Assembly: GCA_035461245.1 (NCBI GenBank)
Contig: DATHVP010000143.1
Span: forward strand, 124,001 to 188,000
Length of the DNA: 64,000 nucleotides
Direction: 5' to 3'
Source of the DNA: SH-MAG3 sp035461245
Lineage (GTDB): Bacteria; Gemmatimonadota; Gemmatimonadetes; Longimicrobiales; RSA9
Shown here: in pieces, positions 1 through 7,167 of the stretch
Position numbering within the stretch: position 1 is the first letter of the stretch
Layout of the letters: the number at the start of each line of letters is the position of its first letter
Notes under the pieces: generated by a model
Told to the model about the DNA's origin: nothing
Database searches by the model: none
Seen by the model: the letters and a program-made list of their open reading frames with translations, nothing else
Program-made: the position numbers and the translations under genes

Positions 1-413
1 ATGACCTGCTGCGTGCGAACCAGTTCCGCCAGGTGTGTCACCGGCCAGTACGCGACATCTTCCAGGTTGGCGGGCCGCGTCACGTCCGTGATGGGCACGA
101 AGCGCATGGGCCGCTGCTCCGTCGGCAGCGTCATGCCCGGCAGCACGGGGTCGAACTGCACCGCCGGCGGCACTGCGTTGGGCAGTTCTACCTCACGCAG
201 GCGCTGGTAGTTGCGGACGTTGTTCGTCAGCCCGCGCGCAATGCTCTCCCGCTGGTCGTCGTCGAACTCGAGTCCGGCGATCTTCTCGGCGCGCTCGACC
301 ATTTCACGCGTGACCACCTCCTGGGCGTGGGCCAGGGACCAGAGGACGCCGGGCAGCAGCGTGGTGGACAGGCCGGTGGCGGCGAAGTAGCTGGTGAAGG
401 CGCGGCGGTCCAT
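1..413 (-). CDS. Exported amidase-like protein, N-terminal part (cut by window edge)
   Basis: The first 137 residues are visible; the gene continues beyond base 1. The protein starts MDRRAF and then has a hydrophobic stretch ending AHA-QE, a Tat-like or Sec signal for export. The mature start (EMVERAEKIAGLEFDDDQRE, then PNAVPPAVQFDP and LPGM) resembles the N-terminal extension seen before the amidase-signature domain in exported amidases, as far as I recall that family. The catalytic Lys-Ser-Ser region would lie off-window, so the enzyme class is an inference. The start is supported by GGAG six bases upstream. The 5' leader carries the GGGATC/GTAAAC hexamer repeat immediately before that ribosome binding site. 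Confidence 0.6.
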   Translation of the reverse strand, partial: MDRRAFTSYFAATGLSTTLLPGVLWSLAHAQEVVTREMVERAEKIAGLEFDDDQRESIARGLTNNVRNYQRLREVELPNAVPPAVQFDPVLPGMTLPTEQRPMRFVPITDVTRPANLEDVAYWPVTHLAELVRTQQV

Positions 414-423
414 GAAATACTCC

Positions 424-454
424 GGGATCGGGATCGTAAACGTAAACGTGAAAC
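424..454. repeat. Hexamer repeat GGGATC x2 + GTAAAC x2
   Basis: Two GGGATC units (424-435) are followed by two GTAAAC units (436-447) and a degenerate GTGAAAC. The run lies in the 5' leader of the amidase gene, next to its ribosome binding site. The same composite occurs at 28915-28957, and a pure GGGATC run at 12040-12087. Confidence 0.85.
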
Positions 455-520
455 GGGAACGGGTGGTCACCGCGGTTCAGGCTGCCTGGGCGGATCCGGG
501 TTCGTGGGCTCGGCGGCCTC

Positions 521-1468
521 TCAGGGCAATCGGTCTGCAGGGGCCATTCGATCATCCGGGGTCCATGGCTCGGCGGTGCCGGAGGGTGGCGCTGCGGCGC
601 GGTCGGGGTGCAGGAGGCCGGCGAGGATCTCGATGCCGGTGACGAACCTGGGGCCGCTGCGGTTGAAGTAGGCGCTGCCGTCCACGACGAAGGCGCGGCC
701 TTCTTCAATGGCCCGGGGTGCGACAGCGCCCAGATGCTTCGCGGCGGCTGCGGCGTCCCGTTTCGTCGCCTCGAGGTCGTAACCGCACGGCATGATGATG
801 AGCACGTCGGGATCGAGGCCGTGAAGCGCCTGCCACGTCGTCTGCGTGGAGTGGGCGCCGGCCGTGCCGATGACGTTCTCGCCGCCGGCAATCTCGATCA
901 TCTCCGGCACCCAGTGGCCGGGGGCGAAGGGCGGGTCCAGCCACTCAATGGCGAGCACGCGGGGCCGCGGGGCGTCCTTCACCGTCCTCCGCACGACATC
1001 GATTCGCTCCTCCAGTGACTCCACCACGTCGGCTGCCTGCCCCTCGGCGCCGGTGGCGGCGCCGACCTGGACGATGCTGTCGAGGATGTCCTGCACGGTA
1101 TGGGCGTCGAGTGACACGACACGGGCGCCGATGTCCCGCCGGCGTACCACGTCCTGCACGCCGGGCGTCGGCACCGCGCAGACCTCGCACACCGCCTGCG
1201 TCAGCACGACATCCGGCTTCAGTTCCGCCAGCAGCGGCTCGTCCACCACGTACGCGCTACCGTGCTGCGCCATGGCGTCACGCAGGGCCTGGTCAATCTC
1301 GCCGCTGCTCAGGCCGGCGGGCTCGAAGCGCGGGCGGCTCATGCGCGGCCGGTCCAGCACGTCCGGCGGCCAGTCGCACTCGTGGGAGATGCCGACGATG
1401 TGATCCTGCAACCCGAGGGCGACGGCGATCTCGGTGCCGCTGGCGAGGAAGGACGCGATGCGGGTCAT
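521..1468 (-). CDS. Cobalamin/iron-type substrate-binding protein, cytosolic BtuF-like
   Basis: A 315-residue protein with the periplasmic-binding-protein fold of the BtuF/FecB family. It opens MTRIASFLASGTEIAVALGL and then SHECDWPP, the usual start of the family annotated as cobalamin-binding protein. It has no signal peptide or lipobox, so it should stay in the cytosol and is unlikely to serve an ABC importer directly; no BtuC or BtuD gene is nearby. Family members of this leaderless type are common, but their role is not settled. It is the last gene of the cupin-SDR-ilvE run, 11 bases after the ilvE stop. The C-terminal 20 residues are Ala/Pro-rich and probably disordered. Confidence 0.75.
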   Translation of the reverse strand: MTRIASFLASGTEIAVALGLQDHIVGISHECDWPPDVLDRPRMSRPRFEPAGLSSGEIDQALRDAMAQHGSAYVVDEPLLAELKPDVVLTQAVCEVCAVPTPGVQDVVRRRDIGARVVSLDAHTVQDILDSIVQVGAATGAEGQAADVVESLEERIDVVRRTVKDAPRPRVLAIEWLDPPFAPGHWVPEMIEIAGGENVIGTAGAHSTQTTWQALHGLDPDVLIIMPCGYDLEATKRDAAAAAKHLGAVAPRAIEEGRAFVVDGSAYFNRSGPRFVTGIEILAGLLHPDRAAAPPSGTAEPWTPDDRMAPADRLP

Positions 1469-1479
1469 GCCTGCAACCG

Positions 1480-2472
1480 TCAGGAGGCTGAAGGACGCGG
1501 GGCGTCGGCAGTGCCTGCGTCACTGCCACTGCCGGCGGCACCGTCCAGCACCTTCCGCACGTGCGTCAGCCAGCCGTGACTGTCATCCGCCCGGCCATTC
1601 ACGATGTCCAGGAACCGCTGCTGGATCTGCTCCGTCACCGGCCCGCGGGCGCCGACGCCGATGGTCACGCGGTCGATACTGCGGATGGGCGTGATCTCCG
1701 CCGCCGTGCCCGTGAAGAAGACTTCGTCGGCGGTGTAGAGCATCTCCCGGGGGATGGCCGTCTCGCGCACCTCGATGCCCAGGTCCGCGGCGATCCTGAG
1801 CACGGAGTCACGGGTGATGCCCTGGAGGATGGTGCCGTCCACCGGTGTCGTGACGAGGACGCCGTCGCGTACCAGCATCACGTTCTGGCCGCTGCCCTCG
1901 CTGACCATGCCACCGGGACCGAGGGCTATGGCCTCGACGTAGCCGTTGGCCGCCGCCTCCATCTTGATGAGCTGCGCGTTGTTGTAGTGGCCCGCGGACT
2001 TGGCCATGCTCGGGTAGGTGTTGGGCGCTGCGCGGTTCCAGCTGCTCACGCACACGTCCACCCCCCGCTCCAGCGCGCCCTCACCCAGGTACGTGCCCCA
2101 CGGCCAGCACGCCACGAACGTCTGCACGGGCGACTCCACGGGCAGCATGCCGGCATCGCCGTAGCCGCGCAGGACCATGGGCCGCACATAGCACGAGTCG
2201 AGGCCGTTGCGCTCGATGAGCTGCGCCGTCGCAACCGTCAACTGCTCCGGCGTCCACGGCAGTTCCATGCGGTAGATGCGGCACGAGTCGTAGAGCCGGC
2301 GCAGGTGCTCCGGCCAGCGGAAGATGGCGGGGCCGTCCGGCGTCGAGTAGCAGCGCACGCCCTCGAACACCGACGAGCCGAACTGTACGGCGAGGGACAG
2401 GATGTGCACGGAAGCGTCCTGCCAGGGGATGACCTCGCCGTCGCGCCAGATGTACTTCGCTTCGCTGATCAT
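1480..2472 (-). CDS. ilvE: Branched-chain amino acid aminotransferase
   Basis: A 330-residue fold-type IV PLP aminotransferase. It would interconvert branched-chain 2-oxo acids and Leu/Ile/Val with glutamate as amino donor. Lys158 in SMAKSAGHYNN is the expected Schiff-base lysine, and Glu192 in MVSEGSGQN is the conserved acid beside the PLP ring nitrogen. The N-terminal YIWRDGEVIPW and FEGVRCY segments are also typical. The last ~20 residues (Gly/Ala/Ser/Asp-rich) extend past the usual fold. It is the third gene of a minus-strand operon, 11 bases after the SDR gene. No strong Shine-Dalgarno is visible, so translation may be coupled. Broad family specificity leaves D-amino-acid or ADC-lyase-like activity possible but less likely. 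Confidence 0.88.
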   Translation of the reverse strand: MISEAKYIWRDGEVIPWQDASVHILSLAVQFGSSVFEGVRCYSTPDGPAIFRWPEHLRRLYDSCRIYRMELPWTPEQLTVATAQLIERNGLDSCYVRPMVLRGYGDAGMLPVESPVQTFVACWPWGTYLGEGALERGVDVCVSSWNRAAPNTYPSMAKSAGHYNNAQLIKMEAAANGYVEAIALGPGGMVSEGSGQNVMLVRDGVLVTTPVDGTILQGITRDSVLRIAADLGIEVRETAIPREMLYTADEVFFTGTAAEITPIRSIDRVTIGVGARGPVTEQIQQRFLDIVNGRADDSHGWLTHVRKVLDGAAGSGSDAGTADAPRPSAS

Positions 2473-2483
2473 GAGGTGCCTGC

Positions 2484-3275
2484 CTACAGCAGTGATCGGA
2501 TCCAGCCGCCGTCCACGGCAATGGATTGCCCGGTAATATACGCCGCCCTGGTCGAGGCCAGGAACGCGATGAGCGCCGCCAGCTCGTCGGGCTCGCCCAG
2601 CCGCGCCGCGGGGATCTCCGACTCCCAGTGCGCATAGGCACCGGCGACGTCCGTGCCCTTCGCCTGGGCGTTGTGCTCGGCCAGGTGCACGAGCCGCTCG
2701 GTGCGTGTGTAGCCCGGCAGCACGTTATTCACCGTGATGCCCTCCGGCGCGACCTCGTTGGCCAGCGTGCGCGCGAAGCCTGTGACCGCCGCGCGCACGG
2801 CGTTCGACAGGATGAGCCCTTCCACCGGCTGCTTCACGGCGATGGACGTGATGTTGATGATGCGGCCCCACTGCCGCTCCTTCATGGACGGCAGCACCGC
2901 CCGCGTCAGGTTGAGCACGCTCTCCAGGTTCTGCGACACGGCCTGCCGCCACACCTCGGGCGTGTGGCTCTCGAATGGACCTGCAGGCGGGCCGCCGGTG
3001 TTGGTGACGAGCACATCCACGTGGCCGAACGCGTCCAGCGCCGACTCGGCCACCACCTGCACGCCGTCGGCTTCGGAGAGGTTGGCGACGACGGCAAGGA
3101 CCTCGGAGCCGGTGTCCTTCACGATGCTTGCCCGGGCAGTCTCCAGTGACTCGCCGTCCCGGGAGCAGATGACGACGGCGCAGCCTTCGGCGGCCAGTTC
3201 CCGGGCGGCGGCATAGCCGAGGCCGCGGCTGGAGCCGCCAACGAGGGCGACGCGTCCTGTCAGGCCGAGATCCAC
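2484..3275 (-). CDS. Short-chain dehydrogenase/reductase with atypical active site
   Basis: A 263-residue Rossmann protein. The cofactor loop is GGSSRGLG (residues 13-20), the NTGG motif is near 92-95, and the C-terminal ITGQSIAVDGG is classical for SDRs. The catalytic Ser144 (NITS) is present, but the expected Tyr-xxx-Lys is replaced by SNAVR (157-161), so the usual proton relay is missing. A subset of SDRs shows this LSN..R pattern; activity and substrate cannot be told. The start is taken as GTG at 3275, which is where SDR homology begins and only four bases after the cupin stop. The longer open frame upstream is Arg-rich and unlike an SDR. It is the second gene of the operon. Confidence 0.8.
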   Translation of the reverse strand: MDLGLTGRVALVGGSSRGLGYAAARELAAEGCAVVICSRDGESLETARASIVKDTGSEVLAVVANLSEADGVQVVAESALDAFGHVDVLVTNTGGPPAGPFESHTPEVWRQAVSQNLESVLNLTRAVLPSMKERQWGRIINITSIAVKQPVEGLILSNAVRAAVTGFARTLANEVAPEGITVNNVLPGYTRTERLVHLAEHNAQAKGTDVAGAYAHWESEIPAARLGEPDELAALIAFLASTRAAYITGQSIAVDGGWIRSLL

Positions 3276-3279
3276 GGCG

Positions 3280-3729
3280 CTACCGGCCGCCGGCCGACGC
3301 CGACGGGCCGGCTGCGTCCGCGGGACCGGCGGTGTCCCGCGACGCGACGCGCGGCGCCGACGGTGCATTGTGGAAGTAGTCGTCCGTTCGGTCCAGCCAG
3401 TCCTGCCGGGGCGGGTTGAAGATGTCCATGTCCAGCGTGTCTTCCAGCGCCTCCGCCTCGTGCCACACGTTGGACGGGATGTGCAGCACCTCGCCCGCCC
3501 GCACGATGACCTCCTCGGCGCCGTCCTCGCCGATGAGGAATTTCAGCGCGCCCTCGAGGATGTAGGTGAACTGCTCGTTGTGGTGCTGGTGCTTCGGCAC
3601 GATGGCGCCCTGCTTCAGGAAGACGTGGGCGAGCATGACGCCGTCGCCCGTGATGAGCTTGCGGTCAATCATATCCGTGACGCGCTCGCGCTCAATATCT
3701 GCCCAGCGGGCAAAGGTCACTTGACTCAT
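3280..3729 (-). CDS. Small cupin-domain protein
   Basis: A 149-residue single-domain cupin. Motif 1 is KHQHHNEQ (His47, His49, Glu52) and motif 2 is PSNVWHEAE (His90), giving a likely metal site. Such proteins are sugar or small-molecule binding proteins, isomerases or dioxygenases; the sequence does not decide. The C-terminal 35 residues are low-complexity (Pro/Ala/Ser/Gly). The start MSQVTF is chosen because AAGGA lies eight bases upstream; a start three codons earlier (3738) is possible. It is the first gene of the operon cupin-SDR-ilvE-BtuF-like, so it may act on the same metabolite as the SDR. Confidence 0.75.
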   Translation of the reverse strand: MSQVTFARWADIERERVTDMIDRKLITGDGVMLAHVFLKQGAIVPKHQHHNEQFTYILEGALKFLIGEDGAEEVIVRAGEVLHIPSNVWHEAEALEDTLDMDIFNPPRQDWLDRTDDYFHNAPSAPRVASRDTAGPADAAGPSASAGGR

Positions 3730-3765
3730 GAAGATCATCCTTGACGAGGGGGTCGGCTGTGGTGC

Positions 3766-3794
3766 AGAGTAGGCCGGGCGCAACGGATCGGCAA
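3766..3794 (-). promoter_or_regulatory. Candidate promoter of the cupin-SDR-ilvE operon
   Basis: On the minus strand TTGCCG (3794-3789) is separated by exactly 17 bases from TACTCT (3771-3766), about 36 bases before the cupin start. The spacing is ideal but the hexamers are only fair matches to the sigma-70 consensus. Confidence 0.35.
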
Positions 3795-3849
3795 GCCGCC
3801 GGCCCGCGCAGGCGCTCGATTCCGGCACATGATCAGGATGACGTTGGCC

Positions 3850-3886
3850 AACGCCGGCCGGGGTTTTGCCCCTGTCCGGCGTTTTT
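3850..3886 (+). terminator. Intrinsic-terminator-like hairpin upstream of a lipoprotein gene
   Basis: AACGCCGG (3850-3857) pairs with CCGGCGTT (3876-3883) and the inner GGGG (3860-3863) pairs with CCCC (3869-3872), followed by a run of T to 3886. Its orientation is plus. It ends 49 bases before the lipoprotein start, so it would stop or regulate transcription entering that gene; it is not at the end of any plus-strand gene. Confidence 0.6.
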
Positions 3887-3935
3887 CGCGCAGGAAGAAG
3901 TACAGCCCATTCACCACATCTTCCGGAGAAGCGCC

Positions 3936-4514
3936 ATGATCAGCATCCGCAGTCTACGTCACGTACCCCTCGCCGCACTGGTGTTCACCCTGGCCGCGTG
4001 CGACGACGCGCCCGTCGAGCCGCCCATGATGGCCGACGTCGCCGGCCATGAGTTGCACGCCGCAGGCAAGCCGGCTCACGCGGTCCCTGTACGCGCGCAC
4101 GGTGACCTGCTCAAGGCCGTGCGGGCCCAGACCGCTCGGTTCAACTCCACCACGCAGGCGCTCCGCGCGGGCTACGAGCCGGACACGCACTGCGCCGCAC
4201 ACCCCATGCTGGGCGGCATGGGCTACCACTGGGTGAACGGCGGCCTCATCGATCCCGTCTTCGACCCCATGCAGCCGGAAGCAGTGCTGTACGAGGATGG
4301 GCCCGGCGGCAACCTACGCCTGGTCGCGGTGGAGTACATCGTCATTGATGTTGGCCAGCCTCATCCGCACTTCGGCGATCATCCGCTGGACGTGGGCGGG
4401 GTGCCGCCGCTGATGGCTGCAGGTGTGCCCCACTACAGCCTCCACGTGTGGGCGCACAAGGACAACCCGGCGGGTGTGTTCGAGCCGTTCAACCCGAACG
4501 TGAGCTGCGACTGA
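3936..4514 (+). CDS. Secreted lipoprotein of unknown function
   Basis: A 192-residue protein with a clear lipoprotein signal: MISIRSLRH, a hydrophobic core, then LAAC with Cys at about residue 21. The mature part has a helical stretch (GDLLKAVRAQTARFNSTTQA) followed by conserved-looking GMGYHWVN, PEAVLYE and LRLVAVEYIVID segments. I associate that pattern with a family of short exported proteins in Acidobacteriota and Gemmatimonadota of no known role. Three His-rich spots (PHPHFGDH, HYSLHVWAH) could bind metal. GGAGA seven bases upstream fixes the start. It stands alone; a terminator-like hairpin sits just upstream. Confidence 0.75.
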   Translation: MISIRSLRHVPLAALVFTLAACDDAPVEPPMMADVAGHELHAAGKPAHAVPVRAHGDLLKAVRAQTARFNSTTQALRAGYEPDTHCAAHPMLGGMGYHWVNGGLIDPVFDPMQPEAVLYEDGPGGNLRLVAVEYIVIDVGQPHPHFGDHPLDVGGVPPLMAAGVPHYSLHVWAHKDNPAGVFEPFNPNVSCD

Positions 4515-4818
4515 CGTGATGCGCTGCCGCGCCGCCTGCTCCGGCTTGCCACTGATCGCGGAGCGGGCGGCGTCGGTCCCATCTCCCCATGCAGGTGTCC
4601 CGTTTGGCCCCCTTGACAGCTTTTCAACGCGCGTAGCGACGCGGTCCGGGATGTCGTCGGGATCCGCCGCCTGAGGCGTGCCGGCGCGGTGCAGCGCGCG
4701 ACGAACGCTGCGAGCCAACGTCGCACTCGAAGCACCCCTTCCTCGCCGATCCTGACGCAGCGCAGAGCGCGCCGAAATGCGCTGCTAGATTTGCTGCACA
4801 CGCACACGGGAGGGGTGG
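4515..4818. other. Intergenic stretch, no gene seen
   Basis: No credible reading frame or RNA gene is visible in this 304-base gap. A perfect TTGACA lies at 4613-4618 but no matching -10 hexamer is found at 16-18 bases. GGAGGGG directly before 4819 is the ribosome binding site of the next gene. Confidence 0.5.
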
Positions 4819-6219
4819 ATGAGGTCACTGGACGTGCCGGAACTCACCGGCGAGGAGATGGACGCGCTGGACGGTTTGGGCGACGAGATCGTGAGCCTTG
4901 CCGCACAGATCCATGCGGCGACGCACCGGCTGCTGACGCTGCTCAGGGAGTTCGACCGCCGGCGCGGCTGGGCGGTGGAGGGTCACGCGTCGTGCGCGCA
5001 CTGGCTGTCGTTCCGCACGGGCATGGACCGGGGCACGGCGCGGGAGAAGGTGCGCGTTGCGCGTGCGATGGCGGAGCTGCCGCAGGTAAGTGCTGCCATG
5101 GAGCGGGGCGAGCTGTCGTTCGCCAAGGTGCGCTGCATCACGCGGGTGGCGAACGCCGAGTGCGAGGCGGAGCTGCTGGGCTATGCGCAGACCAGTACCG
5201 CAGCGGAACTGGAGCGCATGGTGCGGGGATGGCGGCGGCTGGATCGTCTCGACGAAACGGAGCGCGAGCGACGTCGTCACCTCACGCGCTGCGTGTCCGT
5301 CTTCCCTGACGACGATGGCATGTACCTCCTTCGCGGTCGTCTCGATCCCGAGGTCGGCGTGGCGCTCATGCGCGCCATCGAGGCGGCCAGCGACGTGCTG
5401 TACCGCCGCGGGTCGGTGGCCGAGGTCGAGCCGGAGCAGCGGCGGGCGGATGCTCTCGGCCTGCTGGCGGAGGCGGCACTGGCGAGCGGGATGCTGGGCG
5501 AGGCGGGCTGTGCTGGCGACGCAGCGTCCGATGGCGACGTCGCCAGGCAGGGCGCGGGGGTGCAGAACGTGCCCCGGGTGAGTGGGCTGCGTGCGGAACG
5601 GTACCAGGTGGTATTGCACGTGGACGCGACGAAGGCAGAGGCGGCGAAGACGGAAGCCGCGAAGACGGAAGCCGCGAAGACGGAGGCTGCGAAGACGGAG
5701 GCTGCGAAGACGGACGCCGCGAAGACGGACGCCCTCAGCGCCGGCGCGACATTGGAGGACGGGACACGCGTTTCCGCGGAAACGTCCCGGCGCCTTGCGT
5801 GCGACGCGAGCGTCGTCCGGGTGACGCGGGGCGACGGCGGCGGCGTCCTCGATGTCGGCCGACGGACGCGCACGATTCCGCCGGCGCTGCGTCGTGCGCT
5901 GGAGGTGCGGGACGGCGGCTGCCGGTTCCCGGGGTGCGGCTCGCGCTTCACAGACGGGCACCACATCGTGCACTGGGCCGACGGCGGCACGACCAGCCTC
6001 GACAACACCATGCTACTGTGCCGCTACCATCACCGGCTCGTGCACGAGGGCGGCTATCGCGTGGAGCGAGGCCCGACGGGCCGGCTGAACTTCTACACGC
6101 CGCGCGGGCTGCCCCTGCCGGATGTGCCGAGCGTGCCGGATGTGCCGGGCGTGCCGGACGCGACTGTGTGGAGGCGGCCTATCGCACGTCGGCGCCGCGC
6201 TCCAGCAGCAGTTCCCTGA
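4819..6219 (+). CDS. DUF222-type HNH endonuclease-like protein
   Basis: A 466-residue protein with an N-terminal helical DUF222 region (MDALDGLGDEIVSLAAQIHAA, WLSFRTGMDRGTAREKVRVA) and a C-terminal HNH nuclease domain. In the latter, CRFPGCGSRFTDGHHIVHW and CRYHHRLVHEGG supply the zinc cysteines and the catalytic histidines. Such proteins are multicopy in actinobacteria and may be mobile-element or 13E12-repeat related. Between the domains (about residues 273-308) lies a run of six AAKT[E/D] pentapeptides encoded by a 15-bp tandem repeat, likely generated by slippage. Its last ~40 bases overlap the convergent DUF488 gene. GGAGGGG precedes the ATG closely. Confidence 0.85.
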   Translation: MRSLDVPELTGEEMDALDGLGDEIVSLAAQIHAATHRLLTLLREFDRRRGWAVEGHASCAHWLSFRTGMDRGTAREKVRVARAMAELPQVSAAMERGELSFAKVRCITRVANAECEAELLGYAQTSTAAELERMVRGWRRLDRLDETERERRRHLTRCVSVFPDDDGMYLLRGRLDPEVGVALMRAIEAASDVLYRRGSVAEVEPEQRRADALGLLAEAALASGMLGEAGCAGDAASDGDVARQGAGVQNVPRVSGLRAERYQVVLHVDATKAEAAKTEAAKTEAAKTEAAKTEAAKTDAAKTDALSAGATLEDGTRVSAETSRRLACDASVVRVTRGDGGGVLDVGRRTRTIPPALRRALEVRDGGCRFPGCGSRFTDGHHIVHWADGGTTSLDNTMLLCRYHHRLVHEGGYRVERGPTGRLNFYTPRGLPLPDVPSVPDVPGVPDATVWRRPIARRRRAPAAVP

Positions 6220-6565
6220 GCAGCGATCGGTGGCAGCGGGTCTCGTCCTCGCAGTAGCAGCCGACGGAGAAGTCGGCGCCGTGGGACATGGCGGCAAGGA
6301 GGTCGAGTTCGCGCTGGCGGTCCGTGGCGTTCATCTCCGCGCGGTACTTCCGGACGAACGCCTTCCAGTCCGCGTCGGACTCGGCGGCGAGGCCGAGCTT
6401 CATGGTTTCCGGAGAAGGGGCGAGGTTGGGAAACCAGACGTCGTAGTAATCGCGGGAAGCAAACTCGGACTTCGGCACGCCCCGCGGTGGACGACGCACG
6501 GTCCCGATGCGCAGGCCCTCGCCGGGCGCACGCGGTGAGCCGAGACGGACGATGCGGATGGCCAT
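6179..6565 (-). CDS. DUF488 family protein
   Basis: A 128-residue protein with the DUF488 hallmarks: an N-terminal IRIVRLGSPR segment, DYYDVWFPNLAPS, and the C-terminal CYCEDETRCHRSLL cysteine/histidine motif. The family is widespread and uncharacterised. It starts five bases after the trmO stop, so the two are probably cotranscribed. Its 3' end overlaps the end of the convergent HNH gene by 41 bases. Confidence 0.85.
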   Translation of the reverse strand: MAIRIVRLGSPRAPGEGLRIGTVRRPPRGVPKSEFASRDYYDVWFPNLAPSPETMKLGLAAESDADWKAFVRKYRAEMNATDRQRELDLLAAMSHGADFSVGCYCEDETRCHRSLLRELLLERGADVR

Positions 6566-6570
6566 GATCG

Positions 6571-7146
6571 CTAGTCCGCGCGATCGGGCGTAGTGCCGGG
6601 CTGCTGGGCCTCCTGGCCGGCACCCGTCTGCTGCGCCCTCGCCGCCGCGGCCCGGGCCTCGGCATCGTCCAGCCAGCCGCGCCGCAACCGGTCGGCGGGG
6701 ATACTGCTCAGGTACGGCTTGATGTCGAGGATGGGCGTGCCGTCGAGCATGTCCACGCCGCGTACTTGCAGGCGCGGGCCGTCGCGACGCAGCAGCTCCA
6801 CTACGGTGAGGCCGATGGGATTCGGCCGTCGCGGCGAGCGCGTGGAGAAGACGCCGTGTTGCCGGTCGTCCGTCGGCGGCCGCGCCACGAGGTCGTAGCC
6901 ATCAACGCGGTCGAAGTGCCAGATGACGAAGAGGTGCGAGAAGCCCTCGATGTCCGTGAGGCCGTCTTCGAACTCAGGCCGCAGTTCCAGCACGCCCTCG
7001 GCGCTGTGATGCGCGCCGGCGCCTTTCGGGATATCGGCCGTGTCCGAGTAGGCGCTGCGGACGGCGCCGATGGGATTGAAAGAGATCATGGCTGTGTCGC
7101 TCGAGTGCTGAGGCGAACGGTCCGTTGGCGAATCATCAGTCGTCAT
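6571..7146 (-). CDS. trmO: tRNA m6t6A37 methyltransferase TrmO (TsaA family)
   Basis: A 191-residue protein. From residue 20 it reads ISFNPIGAVRSAYSD, followed by HLFVIWHFDR, GVFSTRSPRRPNPIGLT and DGTPILDIKPYL. These are the successive motifs of the TrmO/YaeB beta-barrel enzyme, which uses SAM to N6-methylate t6A at tRNA position 37. The family domain starts at Met20 (7089), so the true start may be there; the ATG at 7146 is given because it is 22 bases after the permease stop and no Shine-Dalgarno favours either. The C-terminal ~35 residues are Ala/Gln-rich. It sits between a permease and DUF488. Confidence 0.85.
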   Translation of the reverse strand: MTTDDSPTDRSPQHSSDTAMISFNPIGAVRSAYSDTADIPKGAGAHHSAEGVLELRPEFEDGLTDIEGFSHLFVIWHFDRVDGYDLVARPPTDDRQHGVFSTRSPRRPNPIGLTVVELLRRDGPRLQVRGVDMLDGTPILDIKPYLSSIPADRLRRGWLDDAEARAAAARAQQTGAGQEAQQPGTTPDRAD

Positions 7147-7167
7147 GTCAGAGCGGGCACGATCGGC

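Noticed and set aside
4613..4641. Promoter from the perfect TTGACA at 4613
   Set aside because: No acceptable -10 hexamer lies 16-18 bases downstream; the next gene starts 200 bases away.
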